Position numbers and translations under genes: made by a program
NCBI RefSeq assembly: GCF_037975245.1
Contig: NC_092565.1
Coordinates: forward strand, 6,502,999 to 6,566,998
DNA: 64,000 nucleotides
Direction: 5' to 3'
Source of the DNA: Apostichopus japonicus
Taxonomy: Eukaryota > Echinodermata > Holothuroidea > Aspidochirotida > Stichopodidae
Notes under the pieces: model-generated
Told to the model about the DNA's origin: nothing
The model's database searches: none
Seen by the model: only the letters and a program-made list of their open reading frames with translations
Shown here: one piece after another, positions 15,301 through 30,400 of the stretch
How the letters are laid out: the number at the start of each line of letters is the position of its first letter
How positions within the stretch are numbered: the first letter of the stretch is position 1

Positions 15301-18300
15301 CCATGAATTTAAGTATTATATAGATAAAAAGGTACAGTACGTTCCTTCCCCTGACCAATCTTTGGTTTACATTCATGAAGAGTTTCTGACATATATACTG
15401 TATATACTGTAAATGAAAATCCAATAAATATGACAAGTTTGATCAGTAGATTTATAAAATCTGGTTTAACTGTTGGCAGAAGAGGGACCACTCCAAGAGG
15501 CCACAGAGTCCATGGACTACTGAAAAGATGGACCAACTCACAAAGCCAAAAGCTTCAAAGAAGCGGCCGAATGTAAGAAAGGGGATGAAAGATGATGCAG
15601 GACTGGAAGAGGAACTTGGGAGAATCAGAAGACAGATGGACGAACAGTTTGAAGAAATTGTCGAACTTAAACAAGCAGCCATGGTAAATTTGTTTCAGAA
15701 TCATCAAGAAAGGATAGAAGTAGAATTAGGATTGAAATGTCTTTTTGCAGTTTTATAAGCTGCTTTTAAAAGTTCTTCTGCTATCATGACATATTGCAGA
15801 AGAAGTTCCTTTTTGGGTGAAGTTGAAGACAAGAAGTGACGTTCAAGTTTTTGTTTCTATACATGTGTTCAAAATACAGTATGGTCTGACCGAGGACCAG
15901 TTTGAGGGGGTGATCTTGAATTGTTACCATCACTGAGAACGTAAACTCTGAATCCATGGCATGACATTTTATGATCTGCAATCATGTAGTAGACAGGTGC
16001 ACAATTTTATTTTATTTATTAGCACAATCTTGCATTTAGTTGTTTCTGTGTATAAGTATTAGATTTCCTTTTGGTTTCTTGCAGGTTGACAAGAAACGTC
16101 AGCTATTCGGTAGAAGAAATAGTCTGCCATCGGAGACCCAGTCAGAATTTTGTCCGTCCTTGAATTCATCCCTGGCCTTCTCAGAGGCTGACGGAATACA
16201 CAGCCTTGGAAGGGTAATAACAATGTCCATTTTCCTTCCCCTAATGATCCCTTGTCATGATCTGGCAATCAATGTTAATTCCTTTGTAGGTTTTCTGTTG
16301 GTGTTGAGTAGAATTGTTTGTTAATGATACGTCCTCTGCAGTTTGCATTGCATTTGCCACAAGCTGGTGGCACTATACACTATCTTCAACTGGCAAAATG
16401 TGGTACTTGAAATTAGAATGCCTATTGTTCATTTGTACTCTTGCCTCTCATACCTGTCTGAAGTCTAGCTTTGCACTTTCCCATCTAGTTAATCAAATTA
16501 ATTGATAAATCTTTCGCACTAGTTAATTGATAAATCTTTGGCAGTAATTAATTGATAAATCTTTGGCACTGTGCCTCCTGATCCTACATCTGATACTCTG
16601 ATCACTTCTCCCTTCTTCATAATCTCCATTCGGGAGGCAAACCTAATGTGTTTTATCCCAGTGGCTTATCCGCTAGTACAGTAGGTTAGAGTCGTAACCT
16701 TGTATGAAAACAAGCTGTAGATTGGAGTTTGTCATGTCCTTCCTTCCCAAACTCTCTGGCTTTTACCTAGTAACCAACCAAAGATCTTCTGTTTTTTACA
16801 GCCATTGAGTAGATCAGATTTTGAGTCCAGAGAGAGCCTTTCCATGTTGACAGCAACAGATAGTAAGTGGGGCTCAATGGATGAAGATGTCAAGGAACTT
16901 AAGTCGCAGGTAAGCTCTCCTTGTAAATCTCCTAGTCTCAGATTTGTTTTCGACCGCAACACATCCAAAAATTCACACACCGCAGATATTAAATCGTTGA
17001 ATTAAGTATATATTTAAAATCAGTTCTAGACTAATTCTGCTAATCTGATTTGATCTGATCTGATCTGGTAATCTGTTACTCTGAATCTGTTAATCTAATC
17101 TGTTAATCTGATATGTTATCTGTTACCCTGATCTGTTATCTGGTGACTACATAAATATGAACAATTATAAGAAACGGTCGGGAATAAGGAAAATGGAACT
17201 AATAATAAACAATAATGACAATAATCAATGACCTACACGAATACATAACTTTACACAAAGGCAATAATCATGGAAGTGAATTCTCAATGCAAATATCTTT
17301 AAACACATTTGATTATGTGATGTACCTTTTATACACAAAATCATTCCTAAATTACACATGTATTATACGTTTATACATCAAAGAGGTTTAAAAACAACTT
17401 ACATGAAACTTTTGGCTTTAATCCTATACAAAACAAATATACGTCAATCGTCATCAATAGTTATCGTTACAAAACAAATATACGTCAATCGTCATCAAGG
17501 AAAAACACATTTCATGAAACTTTTGGCTTTAATCCTATACAAAACAAATATACGTCAATCGTCAAAAATCATTATCGTTACAAAACAAATATACGTCAAT
17601 CGTCATCAATCGTTATTGTTACTGTGAATAAATTAATTAGAATAAACCAGAAGCAAACAGAATACAGGCTAATTTAAACCAAGGACGCAATTCACACGCA
17701 CTTTGATATGCGCAACAATGATGCACAACGCAAAACACAGCATCACACGCATTGGAAAGTCATTTACACTCCTCGGCAACAGTTTATGACCCGAAGGACA
17801 AAGTTTGTACACAAAATAGTTTTGTGTACAAACTCTCTCCTCTTCCCCTGTAGCTTTCTTCTCTCCATCCCTTGTCCACTTATAATCCCCTTTCATCCAT
17901 CTCATTGTGTTCACCGTGCTCATTAACTTTGTCTGTATTCTGTGCGTGTTTTTGTCCCTTCTGTTACTTGTCATTTAGCCTCTGAAGAAGATTCGAAACG
18001 TCAGGCCAACTTACTTTTACACAAAATAGTTTTGTTGCAGATATTGATTAAAACAATACTGCAAGTTTACTACATAGGTAGTAGATTAAAACAATATCTC
18101 CATGATATTTTGGTTTTATCACAAAGATGTGAGTGACATATGTTATAAAGTTTTTTAGTAAATCAATGAAATTTAATTAATGTATCTGTCAACAGCAGTG
18201 TCACTGATATCACCATAGCAAATGAAATATCTGTGTAAATGTACAGATTCTCTCCAGAAGCTAAAAAATATTTTTCCAGATGCCTTTAATAATGGGTACA

Positions 18301-21280
18301 ATATTAATAACTAAAGCAAGCACAGAAAAGTGTTTTCACACTTCAAGAAGAAGAAAAAGTCAATAAAAGTAATATTATGCAATTTTCAATCAAGGTTTGA
18401 AAAAAAAAATTCCAAATTACATCACAGACACTGATAACCTTTTGTATTAAAGAAATAAATCAGAAGAAAGTGGAACCATTTTGGTTTCCTTTTTCTTTCT
18501 TTCAAAAAGTTGACAATGGACAAAGGATGGCTGACCTCAAATTTAGCCACTGGTTTGGTGGGTCATTGTTACTGATATAAAATTATGGGAACATAGTTTA
18601 ATTTAGTTTTTAGAATCTGTGAATCAATGAATTAGCATATTAATATGCTAATTAAATGTAAGTGTAGTTGGTGGGTCTCGAGGAAGTCAGTTCATCAATA
18701 ACTTTACCTCTAATAAAGTAGTATTTGGGATGATCATTTTCATCGTGTGACACTTCTGTAGTATTTATCATCCAATTATGACAAAATTTGCATTTTGTTC
18801 TTCTTTGTCTCAATGAATTTCAGCTTCTCCAAATGGAAACTTCTCAGGAAATATTACTCTCAGAACTTCACGAATCAAAGGAACAGAATGAACTGCTTGA
18901 ATTTCAGCTTCTTGAAGCCACAGAGTCTGACCAGAACCACGGAGAGGTATGGTGAACGATTTTGTTTTGGAATTAAGAATGGACATTAGCCAGAGGGACT
19001 TTGTAATGACCCTAAAATTGTTAGATATGCTCTAATGGTCACAATATTTAACTCATCATGCACATTTGACACTAAGTCAAAACTATATTTACATAACAAG
19101 GTATGGGAAAAGAGGAGGGGAAGGGAAAGTCATAGGGTCCACTTCTCCTCCTCCACTTGAAAAGTGAGGTGGGGGGGAGGGCAGAAGCTAGTTTGTGAAC
19201 CATGTAATTTAATTACCAAAATATTACGTTGCATTGATAATGGCAGGACAGCCCCGTCAAGCAGTGATTGGTCGACCGTAGCTGTTGATAAGCACAATTA
19301 AGCCATGAATGCTTTTACCGGAAGATAACCGTTAATGCTTTGATCCCAACCCTTGAGTTATAGGACACCTCCGCAATAAATATTTGGGCATAGAATGAGG
19401 GTGTTACCCTTCCGTCGTATAAATTAGCAACAGCCTTAAGAAATTTGATACTTCTCAAGAGGGGCTTAGATAGATTTCTTTACTCCTTCTTTATAAAACC
19501 CTGAAAAAATAAAAATAAACACACACCCAGCAAAACAAGTAACGAAATATGTCTCAAGGATGTTGGAAGTACTATGCCCTGTTTGAACTCTTTTAAGAAA
19601 AATAAGAATATTCGCTTGCGAGTAAAGGATTAAAGACAATCCCTTCATCAAATTTGCAGATTTTAAATCTGACAAATATAACCTGCTGACAAAGAAATTG
19701 CAAGGAACAAGCCAAAGTAGGTATTAAGTTATTTTGCAAAAATTATAAAAGATATTATCTTCCAGGCGAGATTTTTACCTAGCTGTTATACCTTGATATA
19801 GATATATATATAGTTTTTGCATTTTTTTTATGATGTGAAAATGTAAAAATGTCTGTTTTGCATTTTGTTTTGAAATGATTTCCGTGTTTTCTTCGTTGCA
19901 GGATTTATCTGGCTTACCAGGGTCGACGACAGAATTACTCAGGGAAGTCTTAAAATATATGCAAACCTACGAAGGAAAGGTAGAGTGCTCTGTTTTGAAT
20001 TATTAAATATTTTGTAGTCTTCACTTATTTGCTTATTACTAGGCAACATAATAATTCTTCAAGTAAATCCCTAAGATTAAGTGAGGCGAACCCTAACGAT
20101 TAGCTCAAGCTGCCCTTTGGGAAAAACAATAAAGAGGTTAAATGTTAACTTCAAACAATAATCACCACCAATTTAAACTAGTTTTGAGGCAGGAAATCAA
20201 CATATGTATTGTCATTGGCTGAACTCAAAATCGCTGTCATTCAAACTGTTTTTGCTCGGTGATCCCAATTTTTTTACTTCCATGGCAACCCTCCAGTGGC
20301 AGATGTTGCGGCCTGAAGGAAACCGTTCTTCAGGGAGGATGTAGACCCCTCCTCTATGAGATGTTTCTTTAATATGATGTTAAGATGATTCAATGGTTCG
20401 CAACTTTTGATGTAATTTATGTTCAAGATTTTTCTCACAGTTATTGGCAATTTCCTTTTTTCTTCAAACTTTTTGGCCCCCTCCCCAATGGGGGGGAGAA
20501 GGCTAGTCCTAAATGGGTCTGGACCCGTACTTTGAATAAAAAGGCTTTAGATAATTAGTTGGTTTGTAGTAGTTTAAGTGACCCCAGATCCTAAATGTTA
20601 CAAATGAATCCACTTTTTTTTCATCATCTATGTTTTATATAACTTCTAAATCGTTTAATTTATTTATTGGTATTAATAATTTCATCTGTCTAGGTTCACC
20701 CATTTTTGACGTCTGAAAATATTTCAGAATGTTTACAATTCTTTTTTTGTAGAATTGGTGTAAATTTACTGTGAAAAAAATGTGTGCAATTTCAACTTTT
20801 ACATGTTAAAAGTTTGTCTTGTTTGATCAAAATTATACACCCAAAACTGTTGATATCAGCACACACCTAGTTGATATAATGGGCCTAATATAGTGTTTCA
20901 ATGTATATTTATAGAACTGTTTACCCTGTGCATATTTAGTGAAAAGAAAAAGAATGTAAATATGAAGAGGCATCTCTCTATCTCTTGAAAATTTAGTAAC
21001 GCTCACTTTGTGTACTTTCAATGCATTACTCAGTGAGTGATTGATTGTGACTGTATCAAGCCTCGTCGATTATTTGCCCAAGGTGGGATGTAGTTTTTTG
21101 TTTTTGTTTTAAAGTGCCTTTAGTTTTTCAACACAGTAAGTCAAGTCGGTATAATAATAAAGTGAACAGCGTTATTCCTTTATGATCAGGATTTTTTCCT
21201 TCTTCATCCAGAGACGGTACGGCTTTCGAGGTGATTTGTAAATCCATATTTGATCAAGTTTATGTGCTGTCATTTGTATA

Positions 21281-21315
<35 letters not shown>

Positions 21316-21377
21316 CTAAATATATATATATATCTATATATATATATCTATATATACATATATCTATATATATAATC

Positions 21378-21408
<31 letters not shown>

Positions 21409-24400
21409 ATACATACATATTTTTTTCATATACATACAGATGAGGTATGTAGCTTTATTACTATTGGAAAAATGTTCTTTACATTTCACTCTGCTTCATT
21501 TTCATTTTTTCAAAAGGATGTTGACTTTTCGGAGATTAAACAGAAAGTTGATGAAATAAGTCAGGAAAAGGTAACAGTAAAAACAGTTTTTTTCTTTATC
21601 ATTTAAAATCTCATTTCTCATGATTGTTAGTTTCAATCTACAGCAGATATATGCATTTCATTGCTTAATTTGAATCACAAAATGTAAATGTTGATCAGAC
21701 TTGAGTTTAGCCTGCCCAGGAATGGGTTTGTGATTTTAGTGATCATTGCCTGGGGATGTATTTGCTAATTATGTTCAATTATGTTTCAATTATATATATA
21801 TATATATATACTTTCTAAGGTTTAGTTTGGGAGAGTATATGACTCATACTGTTACAATTCAGTTCATGACCATGATTAGTTACATTCTACATTTACAGTT
21901 TGAGAGGAAAAAATCCAAAAGGTTGAAGATTTTGTTTCAAGTTGATTAATTAACTTCCTGCAATTAGGATCATTTGCTGCAAAGAGAAGCTCAGTTTCAC
22001 TAGTATTACAATGGTAGTCTGAACTAATACCCAGTATGTTTGGCATTAATAGTTGCTAGTTCTTGGCAGAAAAGGTGGAAAACTCTGCATATCAGCTGTT
22101 TTATTAGAGAACTTAACCCCCTCCCCTCCACCCCAAAAAGAATCAACAGTCCCAGGATTTGATTAGGTTTGTGACATACCTTATGGGTTTGTCATGTTTT
22201 ATATCTAACTTATAATATGTTGTATTATTATGTGAGTACATAGTTGTCTTCCAAAGTAAACTACATACCTTATGGGTTTGTTTTGTTTTATATCTAACTT
22301 GTAATATGTTGTATTATTATGGAGTACAGAGTTCATTTCCAAAGTACACTTGTGACATTTTTAAAGGACATCTGCCCAGATGATATTACGTAGAATGACT
22401 ACCCACCATTTCCATGCATCCTGTAGCAGTCTGCATGACGGCCTAACGGACAACATTGCAATGAGATCAGAGAAAGATGTCTCAACTAAAGTATACTAAT
22501 GTAATACGACTTTTGCAAGTTTTACTGCTAATTCTTCATGTTCTTTGCCCCTTTTGAGTCAATTCAATTGCCTTGGGACAATTTCTGTAACTATACATCA
22601 CTTGTCATCTGTTGTATAAATGTTTCTTTGGTCACATAAGTAATCCACCTTTTTGCTATTCAACAGATCCCCAGTCTGGACTCCGATTACCAGGATTCGG
22701 TGGAAAACCTGAAGTCAATCTTGGCATTCTCTGAAATAGTAAGTTTTTCTTATATATATAATTTGAGTATTGATATATAGTAAGCACCCCTCACCCCAAA
22801 TCTCCACCATCAAGTTCATAAAAGTTGCCTTCAGTCGTCTGATCCAGTGTTGATGAAATATCCAATTTGAGCTAGGTCCTTAGAGTAAATTATCTTTTGA
22901 ATGTAATCGAAATGGTTAATTTTTCTTCCTAACAGTATGCATATGCAATGATTAACAGGATATTGCTCTCCCCATTTTCCGTGTACAAGTTTCTCTGCTA
23001 ATATTTCTACGGCATCTCCTCAATCTATGTGCGGACATATTTATTACAACTTTATTGTAATTTCTGATGTATTATTGTATCAAGCAATGTCTAAATTTAC
23101 TAGCATCCTGCAAAAGATAAGAGAAGTATGGTTATTGAAGTGAAATGACACTAAAATATTTACACTGTTACAGGACAGAAGGAAATTGCAACGTCAGCTT
23201 GTAATTAGATGTGACATTTGGATAATGAAAACACACCACTTGTGATGATTCGGAAAATGGAATTATATAGGAATTACGTCCTTCATAGTTGACGGCATGT
23301 GCATAAATTAAAATACCTCTTTCACAATTATGCAAATGTGCAATACAAGGTCCTTGTTGGTGTGTGTCCAGTAGTAAGAGTTTATATATCTCTATCACTC
23401 GGAGATTTCCACTTACATTACTAGACCGATGCAAATTGTGTTTGTTACACTGGCACTAGCCCAGACTGTTATGAATGGTTATTTTCATTCACAAGAAAAG
23501 TTTGTGAATTCATAGCAACCCTGCTAGGTTTAAAAAGGTGCCGGTTTTGCGATGGTGAAATACCAGAATTAAGAGGGAATTTTGGATTCTCTTTGTTTAT
23601 TTTCTGATCATAAAATTCAGTTTTTTTTCCAAAGTGAACACAAAATCAATGTTTTTCTGAACTGTGTGTCTGAATTTAGTTTGTGAAGATCAGTAACACA
23701 TTGTTAAAATTGCTCTAAGCATATATTGAAATTGTACTGCTTGTGAAAAAGTTGGCTATGTTCCTGTCAATAGTTTCAAACTTTGTTTTGGAACGTTTGA
23801 TGATCTTCTTAGTTTGCTCTGCTCTTAGCAGTTCTACAGGGGTCTTGAAATGTTAATAAATAAATTAAGAAGGGTGTCTGGTATGTGAAGAACTATAATT
23901 ACATATAAGAGATGGAGGAAAGATTGCAAGGAAATGTTCAATTTGGTCAGGCTCCACATTTTCATGGCAAATGCATTTCTCTAGTTATTCTATTTTTTAT
24001 CTGTAATTGTTCTCCAGTTACAATCACAGAGTAAATCTCATAATTATGACTTCTTGTATCAAATCTAGCTTGTTGAGATATTGTGATTGATGGACGAAAT
24101 GTTGACTTTTTTTTTTGTAGAAATTTTTGCAATTACAAGAGAAAGAATCAGAATTACAGAGCTTGATGGACGAAAAGATGGAAGAAGTCCAAACCCTCGC
24201 TGATGAATTAACTCAGCTCTTACCAAAGCTAGAAGAAAAAGATGAGATTATTAAAGTCACAAATAAGGTACAAATGTCATTTTCTTGTTGGGGGAGGGGT
24301 GGGGATTGAGGAGTAGGAGGAGATAAAGGGTTAACTAGGTGCTCTTAGATTTAGAAATCAATTGAGACTTTCCACAGTTGCTTCTCAGATGATTTCATAA

Positions 24401-27400
24401 TTAAAGTAATAGATAACAAATATTACACAAGTGATATATTCAGAACAGCACAGTGAATGTGAACCAGCTGCAGCTTTCATGGTCCTACATTGTTATAGTT
24501 TACAAAAGTGTAAAATGGACTTCAGCAAATGTTTTCAACCAAATACCACTGCCATTTCTCACAAATTTTACATATGGACCTCAATTTCGTTTCAATTTTG
24601 TAGTCCAAAGATTAACTTCCCCAATTAGAAAATCTCTTCTCCCAATTAGTGTGTGCCATTCAATGATTAGTAAGCTTGTTCCATTGCAATTGTAGGGATG
24701 TCAATATTGATTTAGTAATCTCGTGCTGTAACAGTTTTCTACACAGTTGTAAGCTAATATTGATTTCTTGGATTTGTGTCCTTGCAATCACAATGCTTCT
24801 GTTGAAAGGGGGCCTGGCTGTGGTATTGGTATTATAAAGATGGCTATTGTTATGGTAATATGAGTGTAAAAAGGGAATTTCAAAAGTGAAGGACAGGGGG
24901 AAAAGATGTTTTGGTGTTATAAGATTGCATGGGACAGTTGTTATGCAGTGAATGTGTGTTATCTTCAGTGGTTGATACTTGAACCAGCTCTGTGTACATT
25001 TTCTCTGGTTTTGGATCATATCAAAGAAAGGTAATTTTCTATTATTTTTTGTTATGATATGAATTTGCAACATACATGGTGTTTAGATTCTTTGCTAAGG
25101 TACTTATAACTTTTTGTGGCTGTTAGTTTTTATGTAGAACTTGTACATGTCTGTTCTATACGTCACTGTAGCTGTGACACGTTTAAGCTGGTAATTTGTA
25201 CAGACTTAGTTAAGTATGCTGGGTAATAGATACGTGCTTGAATATTTTGCTAATGTAATCACTTGTGTAAGTATTAAAGCGTAATGAAGTAACATGGAGG
25301 GTCCAAAGTGTGCCATAAAACTAGTCTTACACCTGATTACACTGTGAAAATGCATTGAAGGGTGCATATTAAGTCAAGGAAAGCAGTTTTTGCACATGAG
25401 GATATACTGTAGTGTTTAATGGAAGTTTTCCAGACCTGTGTATTTTATTAGTCTAGCATATCTAAGAGAAGGATACTGTAAAAACTGGACTATCTGCTTA
25501 CATTTGTACAAATGAAAAAAGCTATCAGTACCTGGGTGTAGTTTGCAATAATTGTAACTTTTTAATACATATAACAATTTCTTCAATAACGTGAGACACA
25601 GTACTAAAAAAAAAACTGTCCAAAAGGTGTAGTATATCAGAAACATTGTTGCATTTTACACCTGAATGATGCAAGATTTCACTGCAGGTCTGGATAATCC
25701 AGATTTGTTCATGCTACATGTTAATTCTTGCTGCATGCAACTTCAAATTCTATTGTATAATATATTGACTGTTAAAACTGGACTTGTATATTTCATATAA
25801 TGTTATACAATATTATCAGAGTAGGCTAATTCAAGTATGGACAAAATAACAGACTAGAAACTGAATATACTGTTCTTCAGTCCACTTTGTACTGGAAAGG
25901 TACTGTAATTAAAAGTAGTGCTGGCAAAAACAGGCAGGAAAAAGAAACTTCCTTTAGAAGCTGACTATAGTTAGAAGCTAATTTTAATCTACAGGTAATT
26001 AACATTATATAGTGGCATGAAAATGTAGATAATGAAAATCTTACTGTAGAAGCCTAACACACAGTTCTTTGGTCCAATTATACTACATAGATAATGAACA
26101 TAGTGTCAGTAACAAACTTGTCAACTCTACCAGTTTTACCAAGGGTCTCTCGATTTTTAAGACAATCTCACATTGTGTTGACTTTATGTGCTGATCTGCC
26201 TTGTAAAATTCGATTTCTAATTTGTAATCAGTTTTTGGAAGCTGTTTATGGCTACAGATAAGGTAACCTCATGTTAAATTCCTGGCATTAATCCATTGCT
26301 TCTTAAAGGCTAGTAATGCAACAAAATAAAATTATTTCAACTTCATGTAGGCAACAAAAACTACAGTAGGATGAATTGAAACACCATGTATGCTTGAACA
26401 AATTTCCTATACATTGCAGACATAATTCTACCCTATAAAAGCCTTACACTTTTCTGTTCATGTTTATTTAGTTTATGAGGAGCTGTTTAAATAGTCTGTC
26501 TGCTAGACTAACACGTGCCTGATGTTTAAATGTTCATGTCTCAATATATTAATATTATAGAAATGTCACTTGGAATGATGAAAGTTGATGAAAGTGTGTA
26601 GAAAAGTCTATATGCTGTACTGTACCAAAGTAAATTTTGTGTCTAAAACTTAGTTTATAAATTATCTTATTTTTGGCAGAAACTTGATGAACTTCTTGAA
26701 AATGAGTTTGATCTGGTGGAGAAAGTGAAGGACTATGAGACACAGGTGGCTGTTTTACAAGAAGAATTAATTGAACTTAGGGAGAGGAGTACCAACCTCA
26801 CAGATGCAAGAGGAAGTGCAACTGTAAAAGAAGATCTAACTCATGATGCAGATGGAGATAGAGACAGGAGCAGTGTAGAGAAAGAGGTGCAGGTTTGTCT
26901 ATCGAGAAGGAGAAGAGTTAAGAAGAGAGCCATGTCTTCGGAGGAAGATAGCAATAATTCTGATGGAAGTGACATAAGTTTTAGTGACGATGATTCCATT
27001 AGTGGCTTATTACCTGATGAAGATGGGGCAGCAAATGTTCCAATGGCAGACATTACAGAAGTGGCTAGCAATTCAGAAATTCCTCGCGATGGGCCCTTCA
27101 CTCTTGCTACAGAAGAGATTGCAGAATCGAGGAATGCAGATTGCGGAAACGAGCAAACAGAAATGGGAGAAAGAATCTGTGTTTTGGAGGAAGAGAATAG
27201 CAAACTGATATCAGAGAAGAGAACGATGGAAGATCAGGAAACAAATCTTAGAGAGATCATCAGTAATTTGGAGAGGAAAGTGAAAGAGTTGGAAAAAAGC
27301 GGAGACGAAATGTCCGAGATTAATGATCAGCATGTGGATGAGATACAAGGATTAAGAAAAGAGAAAGAAAATTATATTTCCAAAGAAGATGTGGAGACCC

Positions 27401-30400
27401 AAGAAAAGGAGTTACGAAATGTTATCGAAGAGTTACAGCAAGAACAAAAAGTATTGGTCGGTCAATTACAGCAAATGGAAAGAAAGGTGAATGAGCAGTC
27501 TGCCATGATTGAATCGGGGAGAAAATTGATGGAGGATCATTTGCAGGATTCCGAAAGTGAGAAGAAATTATTACAAGATGCTCTCGAGAAGGAAAAGACT
27601 ACCAAGACTACAAGTTCCCAAGTCGACACAGAAGGCGATAACATAGAATCTATTAAATACGAGATTAAGACATTGGAGTTTGTTTTAAAAGATTTACAAG
27701 AAAAACAGAAGACAACTGAAGGCCTGGTCGAGGACCTGTCATCGGAGGAGCAGAGTCTAAAGCACAGTGTGGCAAATATGACAGAGGAGAAATTAAAATT
27801 GGAGGAAACTATTCATGGACTCTCTAAGCAAAAGACTGAGATGGAAGACAATATGAAAGAGAAGAAAGGAGAACTCGAGAAGATTTTAGAAGAGAAAAAT
27901 CAGCTCGCAGTAAGAGACAACCAAGAATTAGAAGATTTGCTGAAGGAAGTTCAATCATTAAATGAGCAGAGAACCGCAGATATTTGTAACTTTGAAGAAG
28001 AGATAAAACAGAGAGAGGAGAAGATTGAAGGATTAACGAGAGAGAAGGTCGAGTTGATGACAAAGATGGAGAAGTTTGAGTCTGAAAACAAAAACACAGT
28101 GGAAGAACAAGAGAAGAAGATTGATGAATTAATGAATGAAAAAGGAGTCCTGTATGAGAAACTGGAGGATATGCAAAAGCATGTCATAAATTTGGAAAGC
28201 AGTCATGCTGATAAGGATGCTAAGCTGCTTGAAATGGAGGATGTTGATAAGCAGAAACTGGAAAAGTCAGTGGAGATTCTCAGCAATTTACAAAAAGAGC
28301 TAAAGGAAATGGAAGATAAGAATACAGCTCTAACTGCCCATGTGACATATATGGAAGGGGTGGAGGATACAAATAAGATACTCCAGTCTGAGAAAACATC
28401 CTTGGAAACAAGTAATGATCAGTTGAGTACTGAAAATACAGTTCTTGAGGATAAGCTAATATCACTTGAGAAGAAAATTTTGCAATGGGAAAGGAGTGAG
28501 CGAGAACACAAACAGAAGAAAGAGTCCAATGATGCAAGAATATTGGAACTGGAAGGATTGTTGGCTAACAGTCAAGAATCCAGTCATATAGCAAGCAGTT
28601 TGCAGGAAGAGGTTTCAAAATTGGAACTGGATCTAGTCCAGCAAAAATCAGACTCCAAAGCTGAAATAGAAAAGTTGATTGGAAATATGAACATGCTGAT
28701 TGAATCAAATGATGATCTGAAAGCTAAGCTGGAGAATGCAGGGACCAATGCAGATAAACTTCAAAACCAGTTGCTTACTATAACTGATGAATCAAGGAAA
28801 AAGGTGTTTCACCTGGAGGCAGAACTAGAGAGGGAAATACAATATAGAGAGAAACTGGATAAAGCCAAACGTACACTTGAGAAAGACTTCAGCTCGCTGA
28901 AAGAATCCCTTAGCTCTTCAATAGAAGAAAATGGAAAACTAACTCAGGAGATTGAGCTGCTTAAACTTCCATCCAAAGGAATTGTTATAGAAGATGCTGG
29001 AAACGAAGAGTACTGTACTGCATCACAGGAAAGGCCCGAGGAGGCAGAAACCCAGGATTTATGTAACAGAGAGCAAAGTCAATTAAATGCGGCCAAAGAA
29101 GATGAGCTAGTCGATAAAACTGACCAAGAGTCTAATTCAAAAGAAGATCAGACAGTTAAGATTGAGAGACTGATGAAAGAATTGGAAATTGCTAAAGGTA
29201 GAGAGTTGGAGCTACTTGAAAATGTGGAACACCAAGTACACGGTGTTCAAGCCCTACAGGAAGAGGTAGAGAACCTGAAACAGCAGAAGCATTCCCTGGA
29301 GGAGAATGAGTCAAAACTCATTCGTAACTTAATGGATAAGGATGCAGAGCTGCAGATGATGACTGCAAAAGAAATAGGACTAGAGAGAAAATTAAAAAAT
29401 TTGCACATGAGTGGAGCTGGACTGGTACAGCCGGCAAAGGACCAGAATGGTGAAGCAGGTGATCTGGAGGGTAGAAAGATCAAAATTGGAGAATTGGAGG
29501 ACGAGTTGGAAAGAATTAAACAGGAAGGTGAAGATTTGTTTGGGACCGATGAAACTGACGACGATGAAACCAGTAATGACAGTTCCTCTGATCAGACGGG
29601 GCAAATATTCGCTAGAGGTGGCTTACAGGAGGATAGTAACTTTTACTCTGTCGTAGAGCAACAAGTATGGGAAGAAGTGCAGATATCTGTGACAACACCA
29701 GTTGCAGTTGCACCACCATCTTCTTCAGAGAAGACGGAGAAGTTTGAAGAAAGAGGCTTTCTCAACCAGAGGATTGAGATGCTGGAAGCTGAAGTTAGAT
29801 CGCAAAAAGACTTGCTGCAAGAGGAGACATTGGCCAAAGAGAAATTGCAGGAGGAGATTTGGGGTATGCTGCAGTCTGAGACAGACCTCCGGGATCAACT
29901 GTCGACCTTGCAGGAACAAAATGAGGGTCTGATGTCAAATTTGGACTGTTTAAAGGAATTGGAGGTAGAAATTGATTCGATGAGAGCCTTGGTCGAGAAG
30001 CTCAGTCAGGAGAAAAGGCAATTGGAGATGCAGGTGAAGGATGCCGAGCTCTCCCGGAATGACAATAAAAAAATGCTGGAAGACAAAGTGGAGGAGTTGG
30101 AAAAGATGAAGGAGGAAGCTGACACCATTGATGATGAAAGAAAGAAGCTGATGGAAAAAGTGAGAGAGATGGAAGCTAATATGCAGGTGGTTGCTGATGG
30201 GTTGACCACTGGGGAAAGTCTGGATCTCCTCGTGACTGGAAACAAACGTGAAAAGATGGAAGAAAGCCTCAAAGACGAAATCGACAAGTTGGAAAAACGG
30301 AATAACATGTTGGAAGAACAGCTAGAATGTAAGACCAGGATATCTTTGGACACTAGCGAAATGGATTCCTTGCTCTTTTCAAGTGAAGACGAATCTGAAT

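Larger units (their letters stand above)
16910..18823 (+). other. Intron 7
   Basis: Contains a CTGATCTGTTAAT-type low-complexity block (about 17040-17142), the 111-bp nested tandem repeat and the hairpin or hammerhead-like segment. No exon is seen. Confidence 0.65.
18947..26679 (+). other. Introns 8-12 (between exons 8 and 13)
   Basis: AT-rich introns with a few simple repeats: a (TA)n-rich block at 21276-21426, a shorter one at 21791-21811, and an 89-bp direct duplication at 22174-22350. Intron 12 (24268-26679) shows nothing recognisable. Confidence 0.6.

Noticed and set aside
24660-25073. 137-codon minus-strand open frame in intron 12
   Set aside because: Low-complexity His/Asn/Thr-rich translation, no motif, no splice or start context.
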